The position numbers and the translations under genes are program-made. From Butyrivibrio sp. (GTDB lineage: Bacteria > Bacillota > Clostridia > Lachnospirales > Lachnospiraceae), in contig JAFXTN010000011.1 in the NCBI GenBank assembly GCA_017535785.1, forward strand, positions 1 to 64,000: DNA of 64,000 bases, read 5' to 3'. The notes beneath the pieces were generated by a model. It did not search any database, was not told where the DNA came from, and worked only from the letters and a program-made list of their open reading frames with translations. How positions within the stretch are numbered: position 1 is the first letter of the stretch; every line of letters begins with the position of its first letter. Shown piece by piece: positions 51,355-60,883 of the stretch.

Positions 51355-52644
51355 ATGCAAACGTTAAAGCTTACAGCAGAAACAAAAGAAAAGCTCTTGG
51401 GAAACCTTCTCAACAGAAATCCCGGAAGCTATACAGAATATGAGACAATCGTAAATGACATAATCGAAAATGTAAAAAAGAACGGCGATAAAGCTCTTTT
51501 TGAATATACTTCAAAGTTTGATAAATGCGATATTGATGCAACAAGCGTTAAAGTTACAAGAGAAGAGATAGACAAGGCTTATTCACTTCTCGATCCTAAA
51601 TTCATTGAGGTCATGAAGAAGAGTGCCGCTAATATTCAGGAATTCCACGAGAAGCAAAAGAGAAATACCTGGATCGATACCAAAGAAGACGGAAGCATTC
51701 TCGGCCAGAGAATCCTCCCCATTGAGATCTCCGGCGTCTATGTACCCGGCGGAAAAGCAGCTTATCCTTCAAGTGTTCTTATGAACGTTGTACCTGCTAA
51801 GGTTGCCGGTGTTGAGCGCATTGTAATGTGCACACCTCCCGGAAAAGAGGGAAGCGTCAATCCCGGTACACTTGTAGCCGCTGATATTGCAGGTGTTACC
51901 GAAGTATATAAAGTTGGTGGAGCTCAGGCTATCGCGGCTATGGCTTTCGGTACCGAAAGTGTTCCTAAGGTTGATAAGATCACAGGTCCCGGAAACATCT
52001 TCGTAGCGCTTGCTAAGAAAGCTTGTTTTGGACATGTTTCTATCGATTCGATCGCAGGACCAAGTGAGATCCTTGTTCTTGCCGACGAGACAGCTAATCC
52101 CAGATATGTTGCTGCGGATCTTTTATCTCAGGCAGAGCACGATGAGATGGCAAGTGCCATTCTTATCACTACTTCACAGGAACTTGCTGATGGCGTAGCT
52201 AAAGAGATCGACGGCTTCTTAAAAGAACTTTCAAGAACAGATATTATCAAGAAATCACTTGATAACTACGGATACATGTTTGTAGCTGATAATATGGAAG
52301 ATGCGATAGATGCAGCCAATGCAGTTGCTTCAGAGCACCTTGAGATCATAACCAAGAACCCTTATGAGGTTATGACCAAGATTAAAAATGCAGGTGCTAT
52401 TTTCCTTGGCGAGTATTCATCAGAGCCTTTGGGAGATTATTTCGCAGGTCCCAACCACATTCTTCCTACAAACAGAACAGCTAGATTCTTCTCGCCTTTA
52501 AATGTAGATGACTTTATGAAGAAGACCAGTATCATAGCTTATTCAAGAGATGCACTTTCTAAAGTTCATGAAGACATCGAGCTTTTTGCAAAGGAAGAAG
52601 GACTTACAGCTCACGCTAACTCAATTGCAGTAAGATTTGAGTGA
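51355..52644 (+). CDS. hisD: Histidinol dehydrogenase
   Basis: NAD- and zinc-dependent oxidation of histidinol to histidine, the last two steps. 429 residues with [39 protein letters not shown] and GPNHILPT, the blocks that supply zinc ligands and substrate contacts. Directly abuts hisG. Confidence 0.97.
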   Translation: MQTLKLTAETKEKLLGNLLNRNPGSYTEYETIVNDIIENVKKNGDKALFEYTSKFDKCDIDATSVKVTREEIDKAYSLLDPKFIEVMKKSAANIQEFHEKQKRNTWIDTKEDGSILGQRILPIEISGVYVPGGKAAYPSSVLMNVVPAKVAGVERIVMCTPPGKEGSVNPGTLVAADIAGVTEVYKVGGAQAIAAMAFGTESVPKVDKITGPGNIFVALAKKACFGHVSIDSIAGPSEILVLADETANPRYVAADLLSQAEHDEMASAILITTSQELADGVAKEIDGFLKELSRTDIIKKSLDNYGYMFVADNMEDAIDAANAVASEHLEIITKNPYEVMTKIKNAGAIFLGEYSSEPLGDYFAGPNHILPTNRTARFFSPLNVDDFMKKTSIIAYSRDALSKVHEDIELFAKEEGLTAHANSIAVRFE

Positions 52645-52676
52645 TAAATTTTGCAAGTTTTCTTTCGTAAATGTCT

Positions 52677-52702
52677 ATAAACTGCAAGTTTATGGGTTTT
52701 TT
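52677..52702 (+). terminator. Weak hairpin with T-run between hisD and hisB
   Basis: ATAAACT (52677-52683), three-base loop, AGTTTAT (52687-52693), GGG and six T. A/T-rich and inside the his genes, so likely partial or an internal boundary. Confidence 0.4.
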
Positions 52703-52762
52703 ATAGATTTTTAATATAAAATAACACCATATATTGTTATCGAAAATAAGGAGACACAAATT

Positions 52763-53353
52763 ATGGAAAATAGAATTGCAAGTGTTACTCGAAAGACGAA
52801 AGAGACCGATATTACTGTAACCATCAACATCGACGGAAAAGGAACAAGTGATATTTCTACCGGAATCGGTTTTTTTGATCACATGCTTGAGGGATTTGCC
52901 AAGCACGGTCTTTTCGATCTAACAGTAAAGGTAAAAGGAGATCTTAACGTCGACGGACACCACACTGTTGAAGATACTGCGATCGTTCTCGGACAGGCTT
53001 TTCTTGAAGCTATAGGTGATAAGAAGGGCATAAAGAGATACGGCAATATGATACTTCCTATGGATGAGACACTTGTAATGAGTGCCGTAGACCTCTGCGG
53101 AAGACCGTATTTTGTTATGGACGCAGGTTTTGATTCACCTATGGTTGGTGATTTCGATACTCAGCTTGTAAGAGAGTTTTTCTATTCATTCTCTTATGCG
53201 GCAATGCTTAATCTGCACCTTCGTGTGATAACAGGTTTTAATGACCACCACAAGATTGAAGCTATGTTCAAGGCTCTTTCAAAGGCTTTGGATGAAGCTA
53301 CAACATATGATGCGAGAATTACCGATGTTCTTAGTACAAAAGGAGCTCTATGA
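52763..53353 (+). CDS. hisB: Imidazoleglycerol-phosphate dehydratase
   Basis: Manganese-dependent dehydration of imidazoleglycerol phosphate. 196 residues; single-function form without the phosphatase domain. The two His-rich metal motifs are GHHTVEDTAI and FNDHHKIEAMFKA; GFFDHML is near residue 34. AAGGAGA precedes the ATG. A 118-base gap before it holds a weak hairpin; its stop overlaps the next gene (ATGA). Confidence 0.96.
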   Translation: MENRIASVTRKTKETDITVTINIDGKGTSDISTGIGFFDHMLEGFAKHGLFDLTVKVKGDLNVDGHHTVEDTAIVLGQAFLEAIGDKKGIKRYGNMILPMDETLVMSAVDLCGRPYFVMDAGFDSPMVGDFDTQLVREFFYSFSYAAMLNLHLRVITGFNDHHKIEAMFKALSKALDEATTYDARITDVLSTKGAL

Positions 53354-54651
53354 TAATGAATCATAATTATGTAAAGAAGTTTATACCATGCATTTTCTTA
53401 TATCAGGGAAAGGCTTATCTTGATTTCAATAAGTCCAATGCTCTCTATGACGATCCGGTTACTCTGGCTTCTCGTTATTCCGATTCAGGTGCAGATGAGA
53501 TCATAATCTTTGACTTATCTACCGAAGGTAATGACAAGGAGCATGAAGAGGCACTTGATATCATAAAGAAGATCTGTAAGGTTGTTGATACCGACGTTAC
53601 AGGTGCCGGAAACGTAAAGCGTATGGAAGATATCAAGAAGCTTCTCTATGCCGGATGTAAGAAAGCATGTCTTAACTTTTCTAAGCCCGGCAATGTCGAG
53701 ATCATCAAAGAAGTATCGGATAAATTCGGTAAGGATAAGATCTGTGTATGCTACAGCAATACTGCTCAGATCTATGACAATAAAGATCTTGTAAATACGT
53801 ATGCAAGCGAGCTTATCAATATCGCCGATCAGGATCTTACAAACGTTACCTTTACTGAACTTCCTATTATTGTACTTAAGAGCGCAGCTACTATAGATGA
53901 TGTAGAAAAACTCTTTGCAGATACAAAAGTGTCCGGAATAAGCGGAAATGCAGTGAACGACAATTGCACATCGATCGATGATTGGAAGGCACAGTGCAAT
54001 GCCAAGAATATACCTATCTGTAAGCTTGAAGCAAAGTTTTCTTGGGATCAGCTCAAGAAGAATTCCGACGGAATGGTTCCCGTTATCGTTCAGGATTACA
54101 GAACAGATCAGGTGCTCATGCTTGCTTACATGAATGAGGAAGCTTATAACAAGACACTTGAAACAGGTAAGATGACATATTTCAGCCGCAGCAGGCAGAG
54201 TCTTTGGCTTAAAGGTGAGACCAGCTCACACTTCCAGTATGTAAAGGCTTTGTACGCCGACTGTGATTATGATACAATTCTTGCAAAGGTAAAACAGATA
54301 GGAGCCGCTTGTCACACAGGTAATTACTCATGCTTCTTTAATGAGATCGCTCATAAGGATTACAGTGAAAAGAATCCTCAAAAGGTTCTGGACAGTGTAT
54401 TTGATGTCATTAAAGACAGAAAGGTAAATCCGAGAGAAGGTTCTTATACCAATTATCTTTTTGATAAGGGAATAGATAAGATTCTCAAAAAAGTCGGTGA
54501 GGAAGCTACAGAGATCGTTATAGCTGCCAAGAATCCCAATGATAATGAGATAGTTTACGAATTATCCGATTTCCTGTATCATATGATGGTCCTCATGGCT
54601 GAAAAAAACGTCAATTGGGAGGACGTAACAGACGAACTGTCAAGAAGATAA
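53350..54651 (+). CDS. hisIE: HisA/HisF-like domain fused to HisI-HisE
   Basis: Three-part protein of 433 residues. Residues 1-215 resemble the HisA/HisF half-barrel fold, but the first catalytic Asp position is Phe16 (PCIFLYQGKA) and the second falls in ICVCYSNTA (132-140) with no Asp, so this part is probably inactive. Residues about 225-335 are phosphoribosyl-AMP cyclohydrolase (DYRTDQVLMLAYMNEEA, DCDYDT, CHTG), and 345-433 the phosphoribosyl-ATP pyrophosphatase (KKVGEEATEIVIAAK). AGGAG is 4 bases before ATG 53350 or 10 before ATG 53356. Confidence 0.9.
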   Translation: MIMNHNYVKKFIPCIFLYQGKAYLDFNKSNALYDDPVTLASRYSDSGADEIIIFDLSTEGNDKEHEEALDIIKKICKVVDTDVTGAGNVKRMEDIKKLLYAGCKKACLNFSKPGNVEIIKEVSDKFGKDKICVCYSNTAQIYDNKDLVNTYASELINIADQDLTNVTFTELPIIVLKSAATIDDVEKLFADTKVSGISGNAVNDNCTSIDDWKAQCNAKNIPICKLEAKFSWDQLKKNSDGMVPVIVQDYRTDQVLMLAYMNEEAYNKTLETGKMTYFSRSRQSLWLKGETSSHFQYVKALYADCDYDTILAKVKQIGAACHTGNYSCFFNEIAHKDYSEKNPQKVLDSVFDVIKDRKVNPREGSYTNYLFDKGIDKILKKVGEEATEIVIAAKNPNDNEIVYELSDFLYHMMVLMAEKNVNWEDVTDELSRR

Positions 54652-54660
54652 GGAAACAAT

Positions 54661-56535
54661 ATGAATTATAATTTAGCGGTACCGGATGAGATCCTTTTAA
54701 GTATCGAAAAGCCGGAGAGATACATAGGCAATGAGGTTAACAGCGTTACCAAAAACAAGGCTGACGTTGATATCCGATTTGCCATGTGTTTCCCCGATGT
54801 ATATGAAATCGGTATGTCTCATCTGGGAATTCAAATACTTTACGGAATGTTCAATTCTTATGAAGACGTGTGGTGCGAACGTGTTTATTCACCTTGGACG
54901 GACATGGATGCAGTCTTAAGAGAGAAGGACATTCCTCTTTTTGCGTTAGAATCACAGGATCCCGTAAAAGACTTTGATTTCCTTGGATTCACACTCCAAT
55001 ACGAGATGTGCTATACGAATATATTGCAGATACTCGACCTTTCAAAGATAGCTCTTTTGGCAAAAGACAGAACATGGGACGATCCCATAGTCATCGGTGG
55101 AGGTCCATGTACTTACAATCCCGAGCCAATAACTGATTTCTTCGATATTTTCTATATCGGAGAGGGTGAGACCAAGTACAGAGAGATCTTTGATCTTTAC
55201 AAAAAAGCCAGAAAAGACGGCATTTCCAGGACTGATTTTTTACATGAATGTGCAAAGCTGCAGGGCATCTATGTACCGGCATTTTATGATGTGAAATACA
55301 AAGAAGACGGTACCATCCTTTCGATGCTTCCTATCTATGATGATATTCCGACTGTCATCTATAAAGAGATGTGCCTTGATCTAAATGAGACCTTTTATCC
55401 TACAAAGCCTGTAGTTCCTTATATCAAGATAACTCAGGACAGAGTCGTTCTCGAGATCATGAGAGGATGTATAAGAGGTTGCAGATTTTGTCAGGCAGGT
55501 CAGCTTTATAAACCTCTTAGGGAAAAAGACGTTGAGCATTTAAAAGAGCTTGCTGTTGAAGCACTTAATAATACTGGATATGAAGAGATCTCGCTTAGTT
55601 CATTGAGTTCAAGTGATTATACACAGCTTCCGGAGCTCATTGATTTCCTCATTAAGAGCTGTAATGAAAAAAAGGTAAACATCTCGCTTCCGTCACTGCG
55701 TATCGATGCCTTTTCTCTTGATGTTATGAGTAAGGTTCAGGATGTAAAGAAGAGCAGTCTTACATTTGCGCCTGAAGCCGGAACGCAGAGAATGCGTGAT
55801 GTTATCAATAAAGGACTGACCGAAGAAGATATACTTAGAGGCTCACATGAAGCCTTTCTTGGCGGTTGGAATAAGGTTAAGCTTTATTTCATGCTGGGAC
55901 TTCCTACAGAGACGGATGAAGATATCCTCGGAATCGGTGATATAGCCAATAAAGTTGCCGTTGAGTACTTTGAGACCGTTCCAAAGGAAAAAAGAAACGG
56001 AAGAACAATAGATATCGTTGCGAGCACTTCTTTCTTTGTGCCTAAGCCATTTACGCCTTTTCAATGGGCGCCTATGAATACTAAGGAAGAATTTCTTGAT
56101 AAGGCAGATAAAACTCGAAAAGGCATCATGTCTCAGCTTAATCAGAAGCACATTAAATACAACTGGCACGAAGCTGATGCGAGTATGATGGAAGGTGTTC
56201 TTGCCAGAGGTGACAGAAGACTTAATGAAGTAATTCTTAAAGCATACAAAAAAGGCTGTATTTTTGACGCATGGGGAGAGTATTTTCATTTCGATATCTG
56301 GATGGAAACCTTTAAAGAGTGCGGCATAGATCCATTTTTCTATACGACACGAGAAAGAGCCGATGATGAGATATTCCCATGGGATATAATAAATTGCGGT
56401 GTGACTAAGGCATTTCTTTTACGAGAGTGGAAGACAGCTCTTTCGGGCAAAAAATCAAGTAACTGCAGACAGCAATGTCTTGGATGCGGAGCTGCATCCT
56501 ACGGTGTTGGTGTTTGCTTTAAGGAGCGTACATAA
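54661..56535 (+). CDS. B12-binding-type radical SAM protein, TIGR03960 family
   Basis: Radical SAM enzyme of unknown reaction, almost always paired with the next gene and near RNase G/rplU. 624 residues: an N-terminal B12-binding-like domain (about 30-190, FPDVYEIGMSHLG and IGGGPCTYNPEP), the cluster motif CIRGCRFC (about 273-280) in RGCIRGCRFCQAG, a TIM-barrel core and a Cys-rich C-terminus (CRQQCLGCG). ATG 54661 nine bases after hisIE. Its stop overlaps the next start (TAATG). Confidence 0.92.
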   Translation: MNYNLAVPDEILLSIEKPERYIGNEVNSVTKNKADVDIRFAMCFPDVYEIGMSHLGIQILYGMFNSYEDVWCERVYSPWTDMDAVLREKDIPLFALESQDPVKDFDFLGFTLQYEMCYTNILQILDLSKIALLAKDRTWDDPIVIGGGPCTYNPEPITDFFDIFYIGEGETKYREIFDLYKKARKDGISRTDFLHECAKLQGIYVPAFYDVKYKEDGTILSMLPIYDDIPTVIYKEMCLDLNETFYPTKPVVPYIKITQDRVVLEIMRGCIRGCRFCQAGQLYKPLREKDVEHLKELAVEALNNTGYEEISLSSLSSSDYTQLPELIDFLIKSCNEKKVNISLPSLRIDAFSLDVMSKVQDVKKSSLTFAPEAGTQRMRDVINKGLTEEDILRGSHEAFLGGWNKVKLYFMLGLPTETDEDILGIGDIANKVAVEYFETVPKEKRNGRTIDIVASTSFFVPKPFTPFQWAPMNTKEEFLDKADKTRKGIMSQLNQKHIKYNWHEADASMMEGVLARGDRRLNEVILKAYKKGCIFDAWGEYFHFDIWMETFKECGIDPFFYTTRERADDEIFPWDIINCGVTKAFLLREWKTALSGKKSSNCRQQCLGCGAASYGVGVCFKERT

Positions 56536-57263
56536 TGAACAGATTACGCCTTAAATTTTCCAAAAACGGACCGATCAAGTTCATAGGACATCTGGATGTT
56601 ATGCGCTATTTTCAGAAGGCCATCAGAAGAGCAGAGATCGATATCAAGTACTCTGAAGGCTTCAGCCCTCACCAGGTCATTTCATTCGCGCAGCCACTAT
56701 CCGTTGGCGCCACAAGTGACGGCGAATATATGGATATGACGGTTAATTCAATGAAAAGCGTATCGGATGTTATGAATAGGCTTAATGCCGTTATGAACGA
56801 AGGTATTGAGATCCTTGCGATAAAAGAGCTTGGAGAACGCGAAGAAAAAGCGATGACAGCTGCTTATGCAGCCAAGTACAGAATACGATTCAGAAACAGT
56901 TTAAAGCCTGATTTTGACTGGATAAATGAGTTTGAGGCATATCTTAAGAAAGATAAGCTTTCGGCTATGAAGAAGACAAAGAGCGGTGAAAAAGAAATTG
57001 ATATGAAACCTCTTATCTTTGAATACAATATTGATAAAGAGGATGAGAGTGTTGATCTTTTACTTAGTATGAGCAGCGCGGCTACTCTCAAACCGGCTCT
57101 TTTATTTGGAGCATTCTTTAATTCGCTCAATAAAGAACTTTCAACTAATGCACTTGATGTTCACAGGATTGATATTTACAGGTATATGGAAGATGGCGAA
57201 ACCAAGTATATTGAGCCATTCATTACGGATGATATCAATACGAGGTTCATTTTAAATGGCTGA
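56535..57263 (+). CDS. TIGR03936 / DUF2344 protein
   Basis: Partner of the preceding radical SAM protein; in some genomes the two are fused. 242 residues; opens with RLRLKFSKNGPIKFIGHLDV (20 residues) and SEGFSPHQVISFAQPLSVG, hallmarks of the family. Function unknown. It overlaps the radical SAM gene by one base and RNase G by eight bases, implying coupled translation. Confidence 0.9.
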   Translation: MNRLRLKFSKNGPIKFIGHLDVMRYFQKAIRRAEIDIKYSEGFSPHQVISFAQPLSVGATSDGEYMDMTVNSMKSVSDVMNRLNAVMNEGIEILAIKELGEREEKAMTAAYAAKYRIRFRNSLKPDFDWINEFEAYLKKDKLSAMKKTKSGEKEIDMKPLIFEYNIDKEDESVDLLLSMSSAATLKPALLFGAFFNSLNKELSTNALDVHRIDIYRYMEDGETKYIEPFITDDINTRFILNG

Positions 57264-58428
57264 GATAATTGTTTCAAAATACAAAAATACTCCCGTAATC
57301 ACTGCGTTTGTTGATAACAAAATGGAGTACATATCTTTTGTAAGAGACAGCGAGATACATAATATTTATGTAGGTCGTGTAGATCATATTGTCAAAAATA
57401 TCGATGCTGCCTTCGTAAAATATGCAGATGACAAGATTGGTTATTTGCCTCTGAAAAACATAACACGCGCTTGTGTTTTAAATAAAGAATATAATCGCGG
57501 TGATAAGCTTTGTGAAGGTGATACTGTTTTGGTCCAGGTCGAATCCGAAGCGGTTAAGACCAAAAAGACTAAGCTTACAACAAATATTTCTATTCCGGGC
57601 AAATATGCAGTCCTTACTCTCGGTAAGACAGGAGTAGGTGCTTCTGTCAAGCTTTCCGATAAGCTCAGACAGCAATATACAATGCTTGTAAATGAGGATT
57701 ATAAAGAGCTTGTGGACAGTCGCAGAGAGATATTATACGGATCCGATATAGGACTCATTGTAAGAACGGAAGTTTCCAGACTTGAAGAAGGTATCATCAA
57801 AGATGAGATCTTAAAGAGTGCACAGGAAGTCATTGATATCATTTGTGATGTATTAAAGCAAGCAAGGACCAGAACAATTTATTCTTTGTTATATACTGCT
57901 GACAATAACGATCTCGATGCACATATAAACAAAGCGAATGTTTTTTTATCGAATCGCGGCGTAGAGGACATCAGAATCATCGAAGATTCCGGGATTTACG
58001 GAATACCTTCTAAGATAGAAGAGCTGTGCAGAAACAAAGTATGGCTTAAAAGCGGAGCGTATCTTATCATTGAACAGCTTGAAAGCTTTAATGCTATCGA
58101 TGTAAATACCGGAAAAGCTATCAAAGGAAAAGATATAGCTCAATCAGTTAATAATGAAGCTGCCGTTGAGATCATGCGTCAAATAAGGCTTCGCAATCTT
58201 ACCGGCATGATACTCATTGATTTTATCAATATGGAAGATGAGGATGAGAAACAAAAACTTATCGATAAAATGAATCATTTGTGCAAGCAAGATCCTATAC
58301 ATACCGCCTTTATTGATATTACGGGACTTGGCATAATGGAGCTCATCAGAAATAAAAACGATAAATCATTAAAAGAAATATTAAAGGATGTAGAAAAAGC
58401 TGTTGACAACAGTAAACATCAATGTTAA
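57256..58428 (+). CDS. rng: Ribonuclease E/G family protein, short form
   Basis: Endoribonuclease processing rRNA and mRNA. 390 residues: N-terminal S1-type RNA-binding region (about 35-120), then the nuclease domain with NAIDVNTGKAIKG and LIDFINMED; the Mg-binding Asp pair matching E. coli D303/D346 is kept. The protein ends after SLKEILKDVEKAV and lacks the CPxCxG zinc-link and small domain that hold the E. coli tetramer, so quaternary structure may differ. An rplU promoter lies inside its 3' end. Confidence 0.9.
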   Translation: MAEIIVSKYKNTPVITAFVDNKMEYISFVRDSEIHNIYVGRVDHIVKNIDAAFVKYADDKIGYLPLKNITRACVLNKEYNRGDKLCEGDTVLVQVESEAVKTKKTKLTTNISIPGKYAVLTLGKTGVGASVKLSDKLRQQYTMLVNEDYKELVDSRREILYGSDIGLIVRTEVSRLEEGIIKDEILKSAQEVIDIICDVLKQARTRTIYSLLYTADNNDLDAHINKANVFLSNRGVEDIRIIEDSGIYGIPSKIEELCRNKVWLKSGAYLIIEQLESFNAIDVNTGKAIKGKDIAQSVNNEAAVEIMRQIRLRNLTGMILIDFINMEDEDEKQKLIDKMNHLCKQDPIHTAFIDITGLGIMELIRNKNDKSLKEILKDVEKAVDNSKHQC

Positions 58429-58431
58429 TAT
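58403..58431 (+). promoter_or_regulatory. Promoter of rplU-prp-rpmA
   Basis: Perfect TTGACA (58403-58408), 17-base spacer, TAATAT (58426-58431), overlapping the end of the RNase G gene. Confidence 0.78.
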
Positions 58432-58436
58432 AACTT

Positions 58437-58512
58437 GGTATGCCGCATAACTAGGCTTAAGAGGAGAAATCCCGCCAAAGTTAGCGAGTTTTTTAGAAGA
58501 AGGAGGTAACTT
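58437..58512 (+). ncRNA. L21 leader-like structured 5' UTR
   Basis: A long interrupted stem pairs 58444-58456 (CGC-A-TAACT-A-GGC) with 58474-58486 (GCC-AA-AGTTA-GCG); inside it GGA-GAAA-TCC forms a small tetraloop hairpin (58463-58472). It starts where the predicted transcript starts and ends at the ribosome site of rplU, the position of the Firmicutes L21 leader thought to bind ribosomal protein. Confidence 0.6.
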
Positions 58513-58821
58513 ATGTACGCAATTATTGTAACTGGTGGAAAGCAGTACAAAGTTTCCGAGGGCGATGAGATCAGAGTTGAGAAGCTTGATGTAGAGCCCG
58601 GAAAAAAGGTAACATTTGATAATGTTATCGCTGTAAACGATGACAAGGAACTTAAGGTTGCTGACGATGTTAGCAAGGCTAAGGTTAGCGCTACTGTTGT
58701 TGAGCAGGGACGTGCTAAGAAGGTTGTTGTTTACAAGTACAAGAGAAAGACTGGCTATCACAAGAAGAATGGTCACAGACAGCCTTTCACAACTGTTAAG
58801 ATTGAAAAGATCACATTGTAA
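58513..58821 (+). CDS. rplU: 50S ribosomal protein L21
   Basis: Large-subunit protein near 23S domain IV. 102 residues: MYAIIVTGGKQYKV opening and the C-terminal signature KRKTGYHKKNGHRQPFT in part (GYHKKNGHRQ). Strong AAGGAGG before ATG. First gene of rplU-prp-rpmA, likely controlled by the leader upstream. Confidence 0.98.
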   Translation: MYAIIVTGGKQYKVSEGDEIRVEKLDVEPGKKVTFDNVIAVNDDKELKVADDVSKAKVSATVVEQGRAKKVVVYKYKRKTGYHKKNGHRQPFTTVKIEKITL

Positions 58822-58841
58822 TTGATTTACATGCCAAAGCA

Positions 58842-59171
58842 ATGACTACTATTACGATAACAAGATCATCCAACGATTCATATAAGAGTATTGAATGCCT
58901 GGGACATGCAGGATTTGCTGATTACGGTAATGACATTGTATGCTCGGCTATATCAGTACTTACGATCAATCTTATCAATTCGATCGATCAACTTACTGAT
59001 GATAAGATCACTGTAGATCAGGATGAAGAAAAAGGTTTGATAAGACTATTATTTGAAGATGAGCCTTCTAATGAAGCAGATCTTCTCCTTCAGTCTTACG
59101 AGCTCGGAATAGACAGCATTTATAGGCAGTACGGTAAGAAATTTTTGAACATTAAATTTAGGAGGGAATAA
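58842..59171 (+). CDS. prp: Ribosomal processing cysteine protease Prp
   Basis: Cysteine protease that trims the N-terminal extension of L27 in Firmicutes. 109 residues; the catalytic pair His22 and Cys34 lies in GHAGFADYGNDIVCSAIS, at the same positions as in Staphylococcus Prp. Located between rplU and rpmA, as always. Its target site is present in the downstream L27. The ribosome site is weak (CAAAG). Confidence 0.95.
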   Translation: MTTITITRSSNDSYKSIECLGHAGFADYGNDIVCSAISVLTINLINSIDQLTDDKITVDQDEEKGLIRLLFEDEPSNEADLLLQSYELGIDSIYRQYGKKFLNIKFRRE

Positions 59172-59174
59172 GTC

Positions 59175-59462
59175 ATGTTGAATATGAACCTTCAATTTTT
59201 TGCTCATAAGAAGGGTGTTGGATCAACCAAGAACGGTAGAGATTCAGAATCCAAGAGACTTGGAGCAAAAAGAGCTGACGGACAATTCGTAAAGGCCGGT
59301 AATATTTTATACAGACAGCGCGGAACACACATTCATCCCGGTGTTAATGTAGGAATCGGTAAAGATGATACATTGTTTGCACTTGTTGATGGTGTTCTTA
59401 GATTTGAGCGCAAAGGCAGAGATAAAAAGCAGGCTAGCGTTCATCCTGTAGAGAATAAGTAA
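59175..59462 (+). CDS. rpmA: 50S ribosomal protein L27 with cleavable N-terminus
   Basis: Large-subunit protein whose N-terminus reaches the peptidyl-transferase centre. 95 residues, starting MLNMNLQFF followed by AHKKG; the Prp cut is expected after LQFF, exposing AHKKG. Remainder is standard ([22 protein letters not shown]). AGGAGGG overlaps the prp stop, so the genes are tightly coupled. Confidence 0.98.
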   Translation: MLNMNLQFFAHKKGVGSTKNGRDSESKRLGAKRADGQFVKAGNILYRQRGTHIHPGVNVGIGKDDTLFALVDGVLRFERKGRDKKQASVHPVENK

Positions 59463-59471
59463 TTATTAAAC

Positions 59472-59506
59472 GGGCTTCAAACTTAGTGTTTGGAGCCCAT
59501 TTTTTC
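59472..59506 (+). terminator. Intrinsic terminator of rplU-prp-rpmA
   Basis: Eleven-bp stem GGGCTTCAAAC (59472-59482) with GTTTGGAGCCC (59488-59498), one G-U pair, 5-base loop, then six T. Confidence 0.9.
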
Positions 59507-59542
59507 ACAATGTATGTTTAATACAGAAAGAAAGGTAGAAAA

Positions 59543-60883
59543 ATGCCTGTATTTGTAGATAAAGCCAAAATCTTTATACAAAGCGGTAAGGGCGGTGACG
59601 GACATGTTTCTTTCAGAAGAGAGAAATACGTTCCCAACGGCGGTCCAGATGGCGGTGACGGCGGTAAAGGCGGCGATATCATATTTGTTGTCGACGAAGG
59701 CCTCAATACGCTTGCGGATTTTCACTACGGCGGTAAGTATAAAGCTGAAAACGGTCAGGATGGAAACAAGAGACGTTGCCATGGTAAGAACGGCGAGGAT
59801 CTTTATATAAAGGTTCCGGAAGGAACAGTTATCAAAGAAGCTGAATCCGGTAAGGTAATTGCCGATATGAGCGGTGATAACAAGGAAGTAATCGTACTTA
59901 AAGGCGGTCGCGGTGGAAACGGCAATATGCATTACGCTACATCCACAATGCAGGCTCCTAAATACGCTCAGCCCGGTCAACCTGCGATAACACTTGAAGT
60001 TCTCTTAGAGCTTAAAGTCATTGCTGATGTCGGACTGGTAGGATTTCCAAATGTCGGTAAGTCCACATTTCTTTCAAAGGTATCAAACGCAAAGCCTAAG
60101 ATAGCCAATTATCACTTTACTACGCTTTCTCCAATGCTGGGAGTCGTAGATCTTAATGATGCCAATGGTTTTGTTGTTGCCGATATACCGGGACTTATCG
60201 AAGGAGCAGCTGATGGCGCAGGTCTCGGACACGAGTTTTTGCGACACATTGAAAGAACTCGTATGATGATCCATGTTGTTGACGCCGCTTCTACTGAAGG
60301 TCGTGATCCTATAGAAGATATTGAAGCTATCAATTCTGAACTTGCTAAATATAACGCTGATATCTCAAAGAGGCCTCAGGTTATTGCTGCAAATAAGATA
60401 GATATGCTCCCTGAAGGCGAGAATGCGGAAATCATCCAAAAGATACGCGAAAAGTACGAGCCCATGGGCGTTAAGGTGTTCGCGACATCGACCCTAACTG
60501 GAAAAGGTATCAAAGAATTGTTATACTATGTAAGTAAGACGATATCTGAGATGCCAAAAGAAAAAATTGTATTTGAACAGGAATTCTTCCCCGAAGAGAT
60601 GGCTAGAGAACAGGATGAAGCGTTCACTGTCGAATATGATTCGGATGCTCAGGAATATGTTATCGAAGGACCTAAGATTGAGAAGATGCTCGGTTATACC
60701 AATCTCGAATCAGAGAAGGGATTTGCATTCTTCCAGAAATTCCTTGCCGATAACGGTATTCTGGATGAGCTTGAGAAGTTACATATAAACGAAGGCGATA
60801 CCGTAAGAATGTACGGATATAGCTTTGAATATTACAGAAATGCCGACACTCAGCCGGTAGATGATGAAGAGGAAGAAACATAA
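59543..60883 (+). CDS. obgE: GTPase Obg (CgtA)
   Basis: Essential GTPase in 50S maturation and stress signalling. 446 residues: glycine-rich Obg fold (1-158, KGGDGHVSFRREKYVPNGG), G domain with GFPNVGKST (about 165-173), DIPGLIEGA and NKID, and a C-terminal OCT domain (about 345-430). AAAGG precedes the ATG. yhbY begins on the next base after the stop. Confidence 0.97.
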   Translation: MPVFVDKAKIFIQSGKGGDGHVSFRREKYVPNGGPDGGDGGKGGDIIFVVDEGLNTLADFHYGGKYKAENGQDGNKRRCHGKNGEDLYIKVPEGTVIKEAESGKVIADMSGDNKEVIVLKGGRGGNGNMHYATSTMQAPKYAQPGQPAITLEVLLELKVIADVGLVGFPNVGKSTFLSKVSNAKPKIANYHFTTLSPMLGVVDLNDANGFVVADIPGLIEGAADGAGLGHEFLRHIERTRMMIHVVDAASTEGRDPIEDIEAINSELAKYNADISKRPQVIAANKIDMLPEGENAEIIQKIREKYEPMGVKVFATSTLTGKGIKELLYYVSKTISEMPKEKIVFEQEFFPEEMAREQDEAFTVEYDSDAQEYVIEGPKIEKMLGYTNLESEKGFAFFQKFLADNGILDELEKLHINEGDTVRMYGYSFEYYRNADTQPVDDEEEET

